Assembly: GCA_903872505.1 (NCBI GenBank)
Contig: CAIQKV010000113.1
Span: 1-52,269, forward strand
Source of the DNA: an uncultured Opitutia bacterium
GTDB taxonomy: Bacteria > Verrucomicrobiota > Verrucomicrobiia > Opitutales > Opitutaceae
Reading direction: 5' to 3'
DNA: 52,269 nucleotides
Position numbers and translations under genes: made by a program. Within the stretch, counting starts at the first letter, position 1. Each line of letters begins with the position of its first letter. Shown here in pieces: positions 8,678 to 17,717 of this stretch. The notes under the pieces are model-generated. The model searched no databases and was not told where the DNA came from. It saw only the letters and a list, made by a program, of their open reading frames with translations.

Positions 8678-10054
8678 CTAGCGTGAATCCGTGCTCACCA
8701 CGTTGCTGGTCTCGAGGTGCGCGATTTTTCCGCCCGGGTCGGAGGTCAGCTGTGCGAGGTTCTCCGTGCAGAGGTTGGAAATCACCAGGTGATCGATGCG
8801 CGCCAGATCCCCCTCGGTCGCGAGCAACACGGCCGACTTGCCCCGGGCGCAGTAGATCTCGCTGTTCTTCACTACCAGTCGCCGCACGTGACCGCTGGCC
8901 CGGATGTACGGGCGGGTCTGGGCGGCAGCGCCGGCATCCTGGAGGTGCAGGCCATCGATCACCAGCGACTCGACGTCGGCGGGGGTGTCGCCGAGGTCCG
9001 GGATGTCCGTCCGGCCCTCGAGGTGGACGAGGTAGCGGTCATCCACCGGGTCGTGATAGGAGATGTTCCGCAGGATCAGGCTCCGGTGCCGGCCGGCGAT
9101 GCGGAAGAGGAACGGCGCGGTGTAGGTGTAGTCCGCCTTGGTCTGCCGCAGGTCGATGTTTTCAAAGACAATCGAGCCGAAATCCCCCTGCAGGCCCCGG
9201 CGCTTGTAGTCCCAGGCGCTGAGGTAGAAACCGAAGCTGCGGTAGTTGCCGCTGACGTTGCGGATGGTGATGCGGTCGTGCAGGTGTTCGCGCGAGAGAA
9301 TGCGGACGACCTGCGCGGCGTCGTCCACCATCACCGTGTCGATCAGCACGTCCGTGATTGGCCCGACCGTGGCGCAGGGGTGGGCCCAGCTTTGCTCCCC
9401 GTTGGTCTCCTCGTCGCCATTAAGCGCGATGAAGTCGTCGCCGGTGCGGCCCTGGATGTTCCGCAGCACGAGGAACCGGCCCGGTCCCTGGAGGTGGATG
9501 CCGTCCTGGTTGCCGCTGTGGATGAAGCCCGGCAGCTCCAGCCGGATGTTCTCCATCGTCACTTTCCGCCAGTTCGTGATCAGGAAGGCGAAGGTGCGCT
9601 GGTCGCGCACCGTCACGTCGCGCACCAGCAGGTTCTCGACGCCAAAGAAGGAAATCGCGACGACCAGGCGCTCGGCCTTCGAGTAATGCACCTCCGGGGG
9701 CACATGGTGCGCCTGGTGCCGGCAGTTCTGGTTGTAGGTGCCGCCGAGCAGCGTGATGTTGCGGTCCACGATCTCCCCGGCGGAAGGGTGGGCGTTGATC
9801 AGCAGCGCGCAGTCGGAGTGCGCGGCCTGGAAGAAACCGCACTCCGGGTTCCGGCACTCGATCGTGGTGTTGGAGTGGATGCGGAGGGACGTGATCAGCG
9901 CCGCGCCGTCGAGGACCAGATGGACGCCGCCGTCCGCTGCGGCCAAGTCGAGGACCTGCTGCAGCGCGGCCGTGTCGTCCGTGCCGCCGCCGGTGTTCAC
10001 GTTGCTGTCCAGCCGGGCGCCAGCCTGGCGGGCATGGATGGTTTTGGTGATCAT
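8678..10054 (-). CDS. GH28-like right-handed beta-helix protein
   Basis: A 458-residue protein starting at an ATG 8 bases after a strong AGGAG. A longer frame is open upstream but has no comparable ribosome site. The N-terminus resembles pectate-lyase-3/GH28 helices: TGGGTDDTAALQQ (21-33) and many Val/Ile/Asn turns afterwards. NQDG (182-185) and GDD (205-207) match the NTDG and DD catalytic motifs of polygalacturonases, but the GHG and RIK motifs are not obvious, so the activity is uncertain. No signal peptide is seen, which suggests a cytoplasmic enzyme. It is first in an apparent operon with the GxGYxYP protein and the GT-C-like protein. Confidence 0.72.
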   Translation of the reverse strand: MITKTIHARQAGARLDSNVNTGGGTDDTAALQQVLDLAAADGGVHLVLDGAALITSLRIHSNTTIECRNPECGFFQAAHSDCALLINAHPSAGEIVDRNITLLGGTYNQNCRHQAHHVPPEVHYSKAERLVVAISFFGVENLLVRDVTVRDQRTFAFLITNWRKVTMENIRLELPGFIHSGNQDGIHLQGPGRFLVLRNIQGRTGDDFIALNGDEETNGEQSWAHPCATVGPITDVLIDTVMVDDAAQVVRILSREHLHDRITIRNVSGNYRSFGFYLSAWDYKRRGLQGDFGSIVFENIDLRQTKADYTYTAPFLFRIAGRHRSLILRNISYHDPVDDRYLVHLEGRTDIPDLGDTPADVESLVIDGLHLQDAGAAAQTRPYIRASGHVRRLVVKNSEIYCARGKSAVLLATEGDLARIDHLVISNLCTENLAQLTSDPGGKIAHLETSNVVSTDSR

Positions 10055-10243
10055 CGCAGATTCTCCTCGTTTGGGCTCCAAGGTGTGATTCCTGTCGCAG
10101 GGAAACGGGTTTGGCAATCAAACGGGACGGTCCGAATCCACCGCGCAGTGCGGCCAGCCAGCTTCGCACGCACCCTCTCAAGTCGACCGAGCCAGATGTT
10201 CTGACATGGACAAAATACCGGCACGCGCCAACCTCAAGGCAGC

Positions 10244-10600
10244 ATGGCCGCCAACGCGACTCGCAACACCTTGATTTGGGGTCTGGTGTTTCTGCTGGCG
10301 GGCGCCGCGGGGATTTATGTGTTTGGCTACCTGCCGTGGCGCGACGGGTTCAACCACGAGCCGAAGGTCACGCTGAGCTTGAAGGGACTGGGGGTCTCCG
10401 CGGTATTCGCGCTGCTGGGGATCCTCATGCTGCTGCCGATCGGCCCTGCGCCCGTGCCGGTCCCGGGAATGCACGGCCAATTGCCCATCCAGTGGCGTAA
10501 GCTGATCTTCATCGCCGTGTTCCTGCTCGTGGTGATTGGCACCATCGCCTATTATTTTTGGCTGCGCACCCTCCTGCGCGGACAGGGCTACGAGCTTTAG
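10244..10600 (+). CDS. Small membrane protein with three hydrophobic segments
   Basis: A 118-residue protein. Hydrophobic segments lie at about 9-29, 48-66 and 86-105, with short polar loops containing a GYLPWRDGF turn and a basic QWRK before the last helix. An AAGG box lies 6 bases before the ATG at 10244. I do not recognise the family. The next gene, an MDR oxidoreductase, begins 29 bases after its stop, so the two may be co-transcribed; no functional link is evident. Confidence 0.7.
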   Translation: MAANATRNTLIWGLVFLLAGAAGIYVFGYLPWRDGFNHEPKVTLSLKGLGVSAVFALLGILMLLPIGPAPVPVPGMHGQLPIQWRKLIFIAVFLLVVIGTIAYYFWLRTLLRGQGYEL

Positions 10601-10629
10601 CCACCGCCGGCGGGTGCGCCCAGCGAGTC

Positions 10630-11604
10630 ATGAAGGCGATCATCTACACTGAGTACGGATCCCCGGACGTGCTGCGCTTCACGGACGCGGCCCGGCCCGT
10701 CCCCAAGGACGACCAGGTCCTGGTCAAAATCCGCGCGGCCGCCATCAATCCCCTCGACTGGCACTTCCTGCGCGGCACACCGCACCTCCTGCGCCTCATA
10801 ATCGGCTGGCGCCGGCCGAAAAACCCCGGCCTCGGGGTCGACCTGGCTGGCGAGGTGGAGGCGGTGGGGAAAAACGTGACGCGGTTCCGACCGGGCGACG
10901 CGGTGTTCGGCATGTGCCGCGGGGCCCTGGCCGAGTATGCGTGCGCCGCCGAGCGGAGCCTGGCGCCGAAGCCGGCCAACGTGACGTTCGAGCAGGCAGC
11001 AGCCGTGACCGTGGCAGCGATCAGCGCCCTGCAGGGGCTGCGTGACAAGGGCCGCGTCCAGCCCGGCCAGCGGGTGCTGATCAACGGCGCGGCGGGTGGG
11101 GTGGGGACGTTCGCCGTGCAGCTCGCCCGTTGGCTCGGGGCGGAGGTGACCGGCGTGTGCAGCACGCGGAATGCGGACCTGGTCCGGTCGATCGGCGCCC
11201 ACCACGTCGTGGATTACACGCGGGAGGATTTCACGCAGGGTGGGCCGCGCTTTGACCTGATCCTCGACATGATCGGGAATCATTCGCTGGCCGGGCTCAG
11301 GCGGGCACTCACAGCCAAGGGCGTGCTCGTGCCCGTCGGGGCGCCGGACAGCGGGGGCTGGCTCGAGCCCCTGCCGGGGATGATCGGGTCGGGCATAGCG
11401 GCGCTCTTCATGAGCCAGAGCCTGCGGCCGCTGCTGGCAAGATTGTCCGGCCCCGACCTGGTCGTCCTGCAGGAGCTGCTCCAGACAGGCAAAATCATCC
11501 CGGTCATCGACCGGAGCTACCCCTTGCGCGAGGCCCCGGATGCGATCCGGTACCTGGAAACCGGCCGCGCCCGCGGGAAGATTGTCATCACGGTGCCCGG
11601 TTGA
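10630..11604 (+). CDS. NAD(P)-dependent alcohol dehydrogenase / quinone oxidoreductase (MDR, zinc-free)
   Basis: A 324-residue medium-chain dehydrogenase/reductase. The N-terminal GroES-like domain contains AAAINPLDWHFLRG and GVDLAGEVEAVG, typical of the quinone oxidoreductase branch. The nucleotide-binding fold has INGAAGGVGTFAVQLAR, a GxxGxxG-type dinucleotide loop. The zinc-ligand cysteines of true alcohol dehydrogenases are absent. It should reduce quinones or activated enones with NADPH. I took the ATG at 10630 because the family begins MKAI at this point; the frame is open further upstream. The gene is convergent with the nucleoside-hydrolase-like gene, 21 bases away. Confidence 0.88.
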   Translation: MKAIIYTEYGSPDVLRFTDAARPVPKDDQVLVKIRAAAINPLDWHFLRGTPHLLRLIIGWRRPKNPGLGVDLAGEVEAVGKNVTRFRPGDAVFGMCRGALAEYACAAERSLAPKPANVTFEQAAAVTVAAISALQGLRDKGRVQPGQRVLINGAAGGVGTFAVQLARWLGAEVTGVCSTRNADLVRSIGAHHVVDYTREDFTQGGPRFDLILDMIGNHSLAGLRRALTAKGVLVPVGAPDSGGWLEPLPGMIGSGIAALFMSQSLRPLLARLSGPDLVVLQELLQTGKIIPVIDRSYPLREAPDAIRYLETGRARGKIVITVPG

Positions 11605-11625
11605 TTCCGCGCGGCCCGCCGGCGC

Positions 11626-12789
11626 CTAGGATTTGGTCCCCAGCGGCATCGCGCGCAGCAGGGCGTTGAGCGCCTCCGCCATGGCAAGGCCGTAACCCGT
11701 ACCCGGTTTCCGGCCAAACAGCCGAAGCGGGGAGGCCTCGGCAGACGGCTGCCAGGTGACGCGCGCGTCGTCGTCCACCGTTGCGCGGATCGGATCGAAG
11801 CGGAAGGGCCACAACTCCAGGCCCGCCGCAGAGGCCGCCGGCACGAAGCGCCAGCCCTGCGCTGTCCGCGCCAGCACGCGGCCCGCGCCCATCACCAGCG
11901 AGGCGGTGGACCACATGTTGCGGTCGCCCGCCAGCACCTGCTCCCACTCGGCCCCCCGGCCGGACTCCGCCAGCGCGTGGATAATGTCGCCCCGCTGCGT
12001 GCCCGTGAAAGCATAGCAGAACCAGGCCCGCAAACCTGCAGGTAGATCGCGCAACAGCTCCGCCTGCCCGGCCTTCCAATACGTGCCGCGCTCAGGCGCC
12101 TGCTCGAAGGCGCTGCGATTCGTCGCGCACGGGTACCAGTCGATGGGCAGGCCTGACCGCCACAGCGCGAGGTAGGCGGCGGGATCGAGTCCGACGTTCC
12201 ACTCGCGCTTGGTGCCGCCGGTGGCGCCGGCGTTGAGCAGCACGGCGCGGACCTTGGCCCGCAGCAGCGCCGGTGCGCGGTTGAATGCCGCCGCCAGCAC
12301 GCGGACCGAGCCCACGACCGAAACCGCCACGGGGCGGTCGCTCCGCTCCAGCACGTCCAGCAGCAAACCGATGCCGGCCTGCTCGGCCTGCGGCCGATCC
12401 AGCGCCGCATCGCCGGGATGCGCCAGCGGCGCGATCGGTCCCATCGCGGCCGGGATAGCACGACCGGTCAGGTGGGCGAGCTGCGCCACCGGCACGTAGC
12501 CGGGATCGCGCGCGATGTCCCAGCCTTCCGGCTTGGGCACCAGGAACTTTTTCGTCACGTCGAGCACGACGCCGCGCAGGTCGTATTCCGGCAGTGCGAC
12601 GATGGTCGCCAGGTCGAGGTGGTCGTCCGGATCCTGCGGCGGGTGGTAAAGGTCGGTGATGTGAACCAGCGGGATGCGCCGGTCGTCGCGGGCCTCCGCC
12701 GGTGCGGCGGTCAGGTGGCGCGGGAGACTGGCCCCGGCGGCGAGGGCCGCCATCGTCTTGAGCGCATTCCGGCGGGTGATTTTTTTCAT
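11626..12789 (-). CDS. Tat-exported nucleoside hydrolase-like protein
   Basis: A 387-residue protein opening with a twin-arginine signal (MKKITRRNALKTMAALAAGASL), so it is probably exported folded. The mature N-terminus carries an aspartate cluster, DPDDHLD (53-59), followed by LATIVALPEYDLRGVVLD. This matches the calcium-binding DxDxxxD start of inosine/uridine-preferring nucleoside hydrolases (IunH fold). Later family motifs are weak, so the substrate may not be a nucleoside. Verrucomicrobia and Planctomycetes have many such exported relatives. Confidence 0.65.
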   Translation of the reverse strand: MKKITRRNALKTMAALAAGASLPRHLTAAPAEARDDRRIPLVHITDLYHPPQDPDDHLDLATIVALPEYDLRGVVLDVTKKFLVPKPEGWDIARDPGYVPVAQLAHLTGRAIPAAMGPIAPLAHPGDAALDRPQAEQAGIGLLLDVLERSDRPVAVSVVGSVRVLAAAFNRAPALLRAKVRAVLLNAGATGGTKREWNVGLDPAAYLALWRSGLPIDWYPCATNRSAFEQAPERGTYWKAGQAELLRDLPAGLRAWFCYAFTGTQRGDIIHALAESGRGAEWEQVLAGDRNMWSTASLVMGAGRVLARTAQGWRFVPAASAAGLELWPFRFDPIRATVDDDARVTWQPSAEASPLRLFGRKPGTGYGLAMAEALNALLRAMPLGTKS

Positions 12790-12826
12790 GGCAGGATGCG
12801 GTGGGCACCGGGCCGACCGGCTACCC

Positions 12827-13294
12827 TCAGTGCGGCGGACCGGCAGGGTTCTCGGTCTGCGGGCCTGGCTCGACGGAGTAGGCGGCGCTGACGATTTTCC
12901 AGCCCCGGTCGGTCTTGAGCAGCGTGAAGCAGTCGGTGCCGTTGTGGGAAAATTTTCCGTTCAGGTGAAAATCATAGCGGGTCCACACGACGGCGATGCG
13001 GCCCTCGATCTGTACGGTTGGCGCCCACATCCGCTCGAGATAGGCGTCCGGGCTCTCCGCATAGCGCGCGGCGTCGGTCTCCACCGGTAGTTGCCGCAGC
13101 GCATAGCCCTCGGGCGTGGGCCGACCGGAAGTGAGTTGCGCCCCCGGCTGGAAGATGGCGCGCAGCCGGCTGGCATCCTTGGCTTGCAGCGCATCGAAGA
13201 ACTCCTGCACCACCTGCAGCACTGGCGACCGCCCAGGATCCGCTTTGCCCGTTGGGGCGGCTTCACCGGCGCGACTGGAGTGGGCGGCGATCAC
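12827..13294 (-). CDS. NTF2-like/SnoaL-type protein with a GTG start
   Basis: From the only available start codon, a GTG at 13294, the product is 155 residues. The body is a nuclear-transport-factor-2/DUF4440-like cone: VLQVVQEFFDALQAKDASRLRAIF is the opening helix and TRYDFHLNGKFSHNGTDCFTLLKTDRGWKI the closing strands. The reading frame upstream of the GTG encodes CFPRLALLV, which looks like the front half of a signal peptide, but an in-frame TAG stands 11 codons before the GTG and no start codon lies between. That TAG is the stop of the next upstream gene, in the same frame. Either translation starts at the GTG by coupling, or the true start has been lost. Confidence 0.6.
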   Translation of the reverse strand: MIAAHSSRAGEAAPTGKADPGRSPVLQVVQEFFDALQAKDASRLRAIFQPGAQLTSGRPTPEGYALRQLPVETDAARYAESPDAYLERMWAPTVQIEGRIAVVWTRYDFHLNGKFSHNGTDCFTLLKTDRGWKIVSAAYSVEPGPQTENPAGPPH

Positions 13295-13324
13295 GAGGAG
13301 GGCGAGCCGGGGAAAACAGGTGGC

Positions 13325-13573
13325 CTAGGCGACGCCCTTGGCCTTGAGCAGGGCGGCCAGTTCGACGGGGTCCGCCTCGCCTTTCACGGTGTTGAGGTGG
13401 CTCAGGATAACGAGACGGTCGCCGGGCCCGCAGGTGGAGATCTCGATCATCCAGTCCTCGGCCTTCGGCGCCGCGACGATCACTTCATCGGCCCAGGCGA
13501 TCACCTCCGGGGCGTCGACGAAACCCTGCGTGATGCCCTGGATAAAATACTGCGCCTTGGTCCGGTAGTTCAT
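13325..13573 (-). CDS. Small hypothetical protein (82 aa)
   Basis: An 82-residue soluble protein starting MNYRTKAQYFIQGITQGFV, with an acidic centre (PKAEDWMIEIST) and a helical C-terminus (DPVELAALLKAKGVA). There is no signal peptide, membrane segment or recognised motif. It directly precedes the NTF2-like frame on the same strand: its TAG stop is in frame with that gene. The amino-acid composition is balanced, which supports a real gene. I do not recognise the family. Confidence 0.6.
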   Translation of the reverse strand: MNYRTKAQYFIQGITQGFVDAPEVIAWADEVIVAAPKAEDWMIEISTCGPGDRLVILSHLNTVKGEADPVELAALLKAKGVA

Positions 13574-13662
13574 GACGGGACTCTCCGGCGCGTCCGCGCC
13601 CGTGCCAAGCGCGAAAGGCTCCCGGCAAACGAGCCCCGGCGAAATAGGCTTTTCCGCCAGCG

Positions 13663-14454
13663 CTAGTTCGCAGGTGTGGGGTTGTCCGCCTTCGCCGGTT
13701 GGCTGGGGTCGGGATCGCGCACCGGGTAAAACGCGATCTTTCCGCCGGCGGGTGGGCTGGCAAAGAGGTCGGCGATCCGGGCATGCAGGTAGACTGCGCG
13801 GTTATTCTGCGTCCGGCTGAAGATGCAGTCGTAGGGGGAAAGGTCGGGCGAGATGCTGTGCTTGAGGAAGTTCTGGTAGATCGTCAGGTAGATGAGCCGC
13901 AGGGGATCGCCGGGCCGCAGGGCGAAGACCGCGGAGGTGTCGAAGGTGGGCTTGGCCTGGGGCTGGGCCACCAGCACGGCGGCCAGCCCGCTGCCGAGGT
14001 TCAGGGACACGAAATTCCCGTTGGGCGCCAGGAGCATGATGAGCTGGAAGTTCGGTCCCAGCGCGCCGGCCACCGCGGCGGGAAAGTCGGTGGGGCGGGG
14101 CAGCACCTTCACGGTGAAAACCGACTTGCGGGTGGGCGTCTCGTCCACGCAGGCCAGGACGGCGTCGTAGGTGGATTCGTGCTTCAGCTTCACGCCGTCG
14201 CTGGGCCGGATGTACCCCGGGCTGATCTGGTCGGTCCGGGGGGCCGCGCTGAAAAACAATTCGGTATAGGCGTAACTCTCGAAGCCGCGGATCACGACCC
14301 GGGCGCCATCCGCCACCGGGAGAGCCAGCTCCCGGCCAATGGCAATCTCCGGCTCCTGCGCCGTCATCCGGCCCGCAAGCGCCACCAGCAGCGCCGCAAG
14401 CATGTGCCGCCGAATCGTGCGGAGGGCTGGAATCGTTTGGGCGCGCGACCACAT
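13663..14454 (-). CDS. Secreted hypothetical protein (263 aa)
   Basis: The start at 14454 gives MWSRAQTIPALRTIRRHMLAALLVALAGRMTAQ, a signal peptide with a basic n-region; an in-frame ATG at 14403 would leave only the hydrophobic core. The mature part is beta-rich (RVVIRGFESYAYTELFF, VFTVKVLPRP) with an ending rich in Pro and Asp. No enzyme motif or known domain is recognised. It is followed by an 89-base gap before the 82-residue protein gene on the same strand, which may or may not be in the same transcript. Confidence 0.62.
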   Translation of the reverse strand: MWSRAQTIPALRTIRRHMLAALLVALAGRMTAQEPEIAIGRELALPVADGARVVIRGFESYAYTELFFSAAPRTDQISPGYIRPSDGVKLKHESTYDAVLACVDETPTRKSVFTVKVLPRPTDFPAAVAGALGPNFQLIMLLAPNGNFVSLNLGSGLAAVLVAQPQAKPTFDTSAVFALRPGDPLRLIYLTIYQNFLKHSISPDLSPYDCIFSRTQNNRAVYLHARIADLFASPPAGGKIAFYPVRDPDPSQPAKADNPTPAN

Positions 14455-14562
14455 GGCGCGCAGAATTCTAGAATCGGAGCCGTAGTCAAGGAACGGCCAA
14501 GGGTCCGAATCGCAGCATCCGGCGTGCACCGCGACTACCTTCCCGGCCCTGGCCGGCAGCGG

Positions 14563-14742
14563 TCAGCAGCCCAGTACTTTTTCGATCTCGCCGACCTTCT
14601 TCTGGACCTTGCCCTCGATCTTTTCGGTTTTGCCGTCGGATTCCAGGCGGGGATTTCTGACCATTCTGCCTGAGGCTTCCTTGATGTTGCCGGCGATTTC
14701 CTTGGCGGTGCCTTCGACTTTGTCCTGGGTGCTCGGTTTCAT
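14563..14742 (-). CDS. CsbD-family stress-response protein
   Basis: A 59-residue hydrophilic protein that begins MKPSTQDKVEGTAKEIAG and continues NIKEASGRMVRNPRLE and GKTEKIEGKVQKKVGEIEKVLG. The two similar halves of the form KxEGxxKExxG are the CsbD signature. Members are small, highly charged proteins induced in general stress. The ATG at 14742 is chosen because the family starts there; the frame is open further upstream with a non-homologous extension. Only a weak AAGAAA box precedes it. Confidence 0.85.
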   Translation of the reverse strand: MKPSTQDKVEGTAKEIAGNIKEASGRMVRNPRLESDGKTEKIEGKVQKKVGEIEKVLGC

Positions 14743-14905
14743 GAATATTTCTTGGTTGGTGTTGGTGGAATTGACGAACGTCGTCGCTGCGGAGAATAAG
14801 CCCAAGCGTCCGCGGACCCAATGGGGTCTTGCCCTACGGGCCTGCACCATGCCGCGGATTGCGCCCTCGCATTCCGGTCGGCAGGACCCACGCTAGGCTC
14901 CACCT

Positions 14906-15481
14906 ATGCGTCACCTCGGATCCGTGCGGCTGTGGGCGGTCATGAGCGCCATGGTTTTGGCGTTCATGGTTGACGGTTGCGCCGGCACGCAGCGCGGCGT
15001 GGCGCCCGCCCATGGCATTGCCAATTTTGGCCGGGTGAGCGGCACGCTGCTTCGCGGTGCACAACCCGACGAGGCCGGGATCGCCAATCTGCAGGGGCTC
15101 GGCGTGGCGACGATCATCAATCTTCGCCAGGCGGCCGATGCCTGGCCGGGTGAACCCGACGCCGCGCGCCGCCACGGGATCGCCTATGTCAATGTCCCCT
15201 TGCCCGGGCTGGGCTCACCGACCGATGCCCAGGTTGCGCAGGTGCTGGCGCTGATCGAGTCATCGCCCCAGCCGGTGTTTTTGCACTGCGAACATGGCGC
15301 GGACCGCACGGGCACGATCGTGGCCTGTTACCGGATGCAGCACGACGGCTGGACGACCGACCGGGCCGTGGCGGAAGCGCGCCAGTACGGCATGTCCGTG
15401 CTGCAATTTGGGATGAAGCATTACCTGCGCGACTACCGGCCGGGTCCGGCCGCTCCGGCACGGCCGGCGCCCGCGCCGTGA
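14906..15481 (+). CDS. Dual-specificity/tyrosine phosphatase-like lipoprotein
   Basis: A 191-residue protein with a hydrophobic leader ending VDGC (C25), a possible lipobox though Asp at -2 is unusual. The catalytic loop is HCEHGADRTGT, with C128 as nucleophile and R134 as the phosphate-binding arginine. The earlier GIANFGRVSGTLLRGAQP is the typical opening of the bacterial DSP family. Such proteins dephosphorylate Tyr/Ser or phospholipid-like substrates. It would act outside the cytoplasmic membrane. The C-terminus is a Pro/Ala tail without clear structure. Confidence 0.8.
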   Translation: MRHLGSVRLWAVMSAMVLAFMVDGCAGTQRGVAPAHGIANFGRVSGTLLRGAQPDEAGIANLQGLGVATIINLRQAADAWPGEPDAARRHGIAYVNVPLPGLGSPTDAQVAQVLALIESSPQPVFLHCEHGADRTGTIVACYRMQHDGWTTDRAVAEARQYGMSVLQFGMKHYLRDYRPGPAAPARPAPAP

Positions 15482-15538
15482 GGTGTCCGGCTGCCCGGTT
15501 CAGATTGACTACCGGGCGGAAATTTTTTCGCTCATAGC

Positions 15539-15985
15539 ATGGACAATGCGACCACCCCCGCACCCCGGACGCCCGCCCACCTGTGGGCGATCGGCGTGGT
15601 TTCCCTGCTCTGGAATGCCGTGGGCGCGCTGGACTTCGTGATGACCGAAACGCGGAACGCGGCCTATCTGAAAGGCTTCACGCAGACGCAGCTGGACTTT
15701 TTTTACGGCTTTCCGCTCTGGGTGGTGGCGGCGTGGGGTATTGCCACGTGGGGCGGCATGCTGGGCTCGTTGCTGCTGTTGTTGCGCCGACGGCTGGCGG
15801 TGCCGGTCCTGCTCGTGTCGTTCCTCGGCATGGTGCTCACCACGATCCACAATTTTCTCCTCGCGAACGGGTTGCAGGTGATGGGTGGAGTGGGGGCGTT
15901 GGTTTTCAGCGTCGCGATCTTCGTGGTCGGGTTGCTGCTGTGGCTTTACGCCCGGTTCATGTGCCGGCGCGGCGTGCTGCGCTGA
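15539..15985 (+). CDS. Four-helix integral membrane protein of unknown function
   Basis: 148 residues with four hydrophobic segments (about 15-35, 56-84, 88-108 and 115-140). The N-terminal HLWAIGVVSLLWNAVGALDFVMT and the Tyr/Phe-rich loop YLKGFTQTQLDFFYGFPLW recall a small conserved family of Proteobacteria and Bacteroidota, some members of which carry the dubious name sugar transporter. There is no functional evidence here. It starts 57 bases after the phosphatase gene. Confidence 0.7.
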   Translation: MDNATTPAPRTPAHLWAIGVVSLLWNAVGALDFVMTETRNAAYLKGFTQTQLDFFYGFPLWVVAAWGIATWGGMLGSLLLLLRRRLAVPVLLVSFLGMVLTTIHNFLLANGLQVMGGVGALVFSVAIFVVGLLLWLYARFMCRRGVLR

Positions 15986-16131
15986 TCCGGCCGCGAGGCC
16001 TGCGCACCCAACATTTGCGTTTCTTATTTCGCCGGCGCGAAACCGGCTTGGGCAGCCAGCAGGGTGGGGAGAAGCGCGCGGCATGACGAATCTGACTGCG
16101 CGAACCCGCCCGCAACTAATACCCGCGGCCG

Positions 16132-17484
16132 TTGGCGCTTCCTCTTTTGACGCGGCGAAAGCCGGGGCGGAAATTGCGCGCCGTGCCGCTCCGGACCCTC
16201 GCCGTCGACTTCAATTCCTACTTCGCCTCCTGCGAGCAGCAGGAGCACCCGGCGCTGCGCGGCCGCGCACTGGCCGTGGTGCCGGTCCTGGCCGAGACGA
16301 CCTGCTGCATCGCCGTCAGTTATCCCGCCAAGGCCCTGGGCGTGAAAACCGGCATGGGCATCGCCGAGGCGCGCTCGCGCTGCCCCGGGCTCACGCTCGT
16401 CGAGGCGCACCCCGAGCTCTACGTGCGCTATCACCGCCGGCTGCTGGATGTCATCGAGACGTGCATCCACGTGACGGAGATCAAGTCCATCGACGAGGTG
16501 GAGTGCGACCTCACCGCCACCTACGCCCCGCGCGAGGCGGCCCTCGGCGTCGCCCGCCGCATCAAGGCCGGCGTCGCCCGCGCCATCGGCCCGGCCCTCA
16601 CCAGCTCCATCGGCATCGCGCCCAACTGGCTCCTGGCGAAGATGGCCACCGATCTGCAGAAGCCCGACGGGCTCGTCGTCCTTGAGGAGACCGACCTCCC
16701 GCAGAAGCTCCTCGGGCTGGAACTGCAGGATTTCCTCGGCATCGGCGAACACATGGACGCCCGCTTGCGGTCGCACGGCATCGACACCGTCGCGAAGCTC
16801 TACGCCGCCACCAAAGGCCAGCTGCGCGGCGTGTGGGGCGGGGTCGAGGGCGAGCGCATGCACGCGCGCATCCGCGGCGACCGCATCCCGCTGGAGGTGG
16901 ACAAGCACAAGAGCGTCGGCCACTCGCACGTGCTGCCGCCCGCCCTGCGCACCGAGGCCAAGTCCTTCGCCGTGCTGCACCGGCTCCTGCAGAAGGCGGC
17001 GATGCGGCTGCGCGGCATCGGGCATTACGCGGGGGAGCTGGCAGTCTTCGTCGGCTACCGCGACGGCGCCCGGTGGAGCGACGAAATCAGATTCACCGAG
17101 ACGCAGGACACGCTCGCGCTCACGCGCGCCCTCAATCAGGTCTGGGCGCGCCGGCCCACGGCGCTCGGCCGGAAGACGCCGTTCCAGGTCGGGCTGGTGC
17201 TGAACCGCCTGCTGGCCATGAGCGGCCACACGTCGAGCCTCTTCGAGCCGGAGCGGGAGGAGGCGCGCGAGCGGCTGCACCACGCCGTGGACCAGCTCAA
17301 CCAGACCTTCGGCCACGGCTCGGTGTATTTCGGCGGGGCCTTTGGCGTGACGGCCAACGCCCCGATGCGCATCGCATTCACCCGCATCCCCGCGCCGGAG
17401 CAGGAGGAGATCGATCCCGCGCGCGAGCGCCGTGTCCGCCCCCGGAAGCCCGAGCCCGCTCCGCCCGAAAACCTTGGCTGCTGA
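16132..17484 (+). CDS. Y-family DNA polymerase (DinB/Pol IV-like)
   Basis: The catalytic acidic residues are intact: D26 in VDFNSYFAS and D121-E122 in SIDEVECD, so this is an active translesion polymerase rather than an ImuB-like inactive relative. SSIGIAPNWLLAKMATDLQKPDG is the conserved palm/thumb segment and VGHSHVLPP opens the little-finger domain. The start is not certain: TTG at 16132 gives 450 residues, while GTG at 16183 (VPLRTLAVDF) would bring the first motif to the usual distance from the N-terminus. The C-terminal tail is rich in Arg, Pro and Glu and does not show a clear beta-clamp motif. No imuA or dnaE2 partner is nearby. Confidence 0.85.
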   Translation: MALPLLTRRKPGRKLRAVPLRTLAVDFNSYFASCEQQEHPALRGRALAVVPVLAETTCCIAVSYPAKALGVKTGMGIAEARSRCPGLTLVEAHPELYVRYHRRLLDVIETCIHVTEIKSIDEVECDLTATYAPREAALGVARRIKAGVARAIGPALTSSIGIAPNWLLAKMATDLQKPDGLVVLEETDLPQKLLGLELQDFLGIGEHMDARLRSHGIDTVAKLYAATKGQLRGVWGGVEGERMHARIRGDRIPLEVDKHKSVGHSHVLPPALRTEAKSFAVLHRLLQKAAMRLRGIGHYAGELAVFVGYRDGARWSDEIRFTETQDTLALTRALNQVWARRPTALGRKTPFQVGLVLNRLLAMSGHTSSLFEPEREEARERLHHAVDQLNQTFGHGSVYFGGAFGVTANAPMRIAFTRIPAPEQEEIDPARERRVRPRKPEPAPPENLGC

Positions 17485-17717
17485 GCCAACGCCCAGATCG
17501 AAGACTTGCCCTGCAGCCCGCGGTCAGGACGGGTTCTCTTGGGGCCTTCCCGGCAGCTGCCAGCAGCGGTTCTTCCGGGCTGGGAAGGTCGTAGTATGTT
17601 CACTTCTGTCTTCGCCCCGCGCCGGTTTTGACTGGCGTCCCACTGCTCACCTGTCCTGTGCTTTCACGGTGGACATGAGTCCGCAAAACCCCTGAAACCC
17701 CAAAACAATACTACCCC

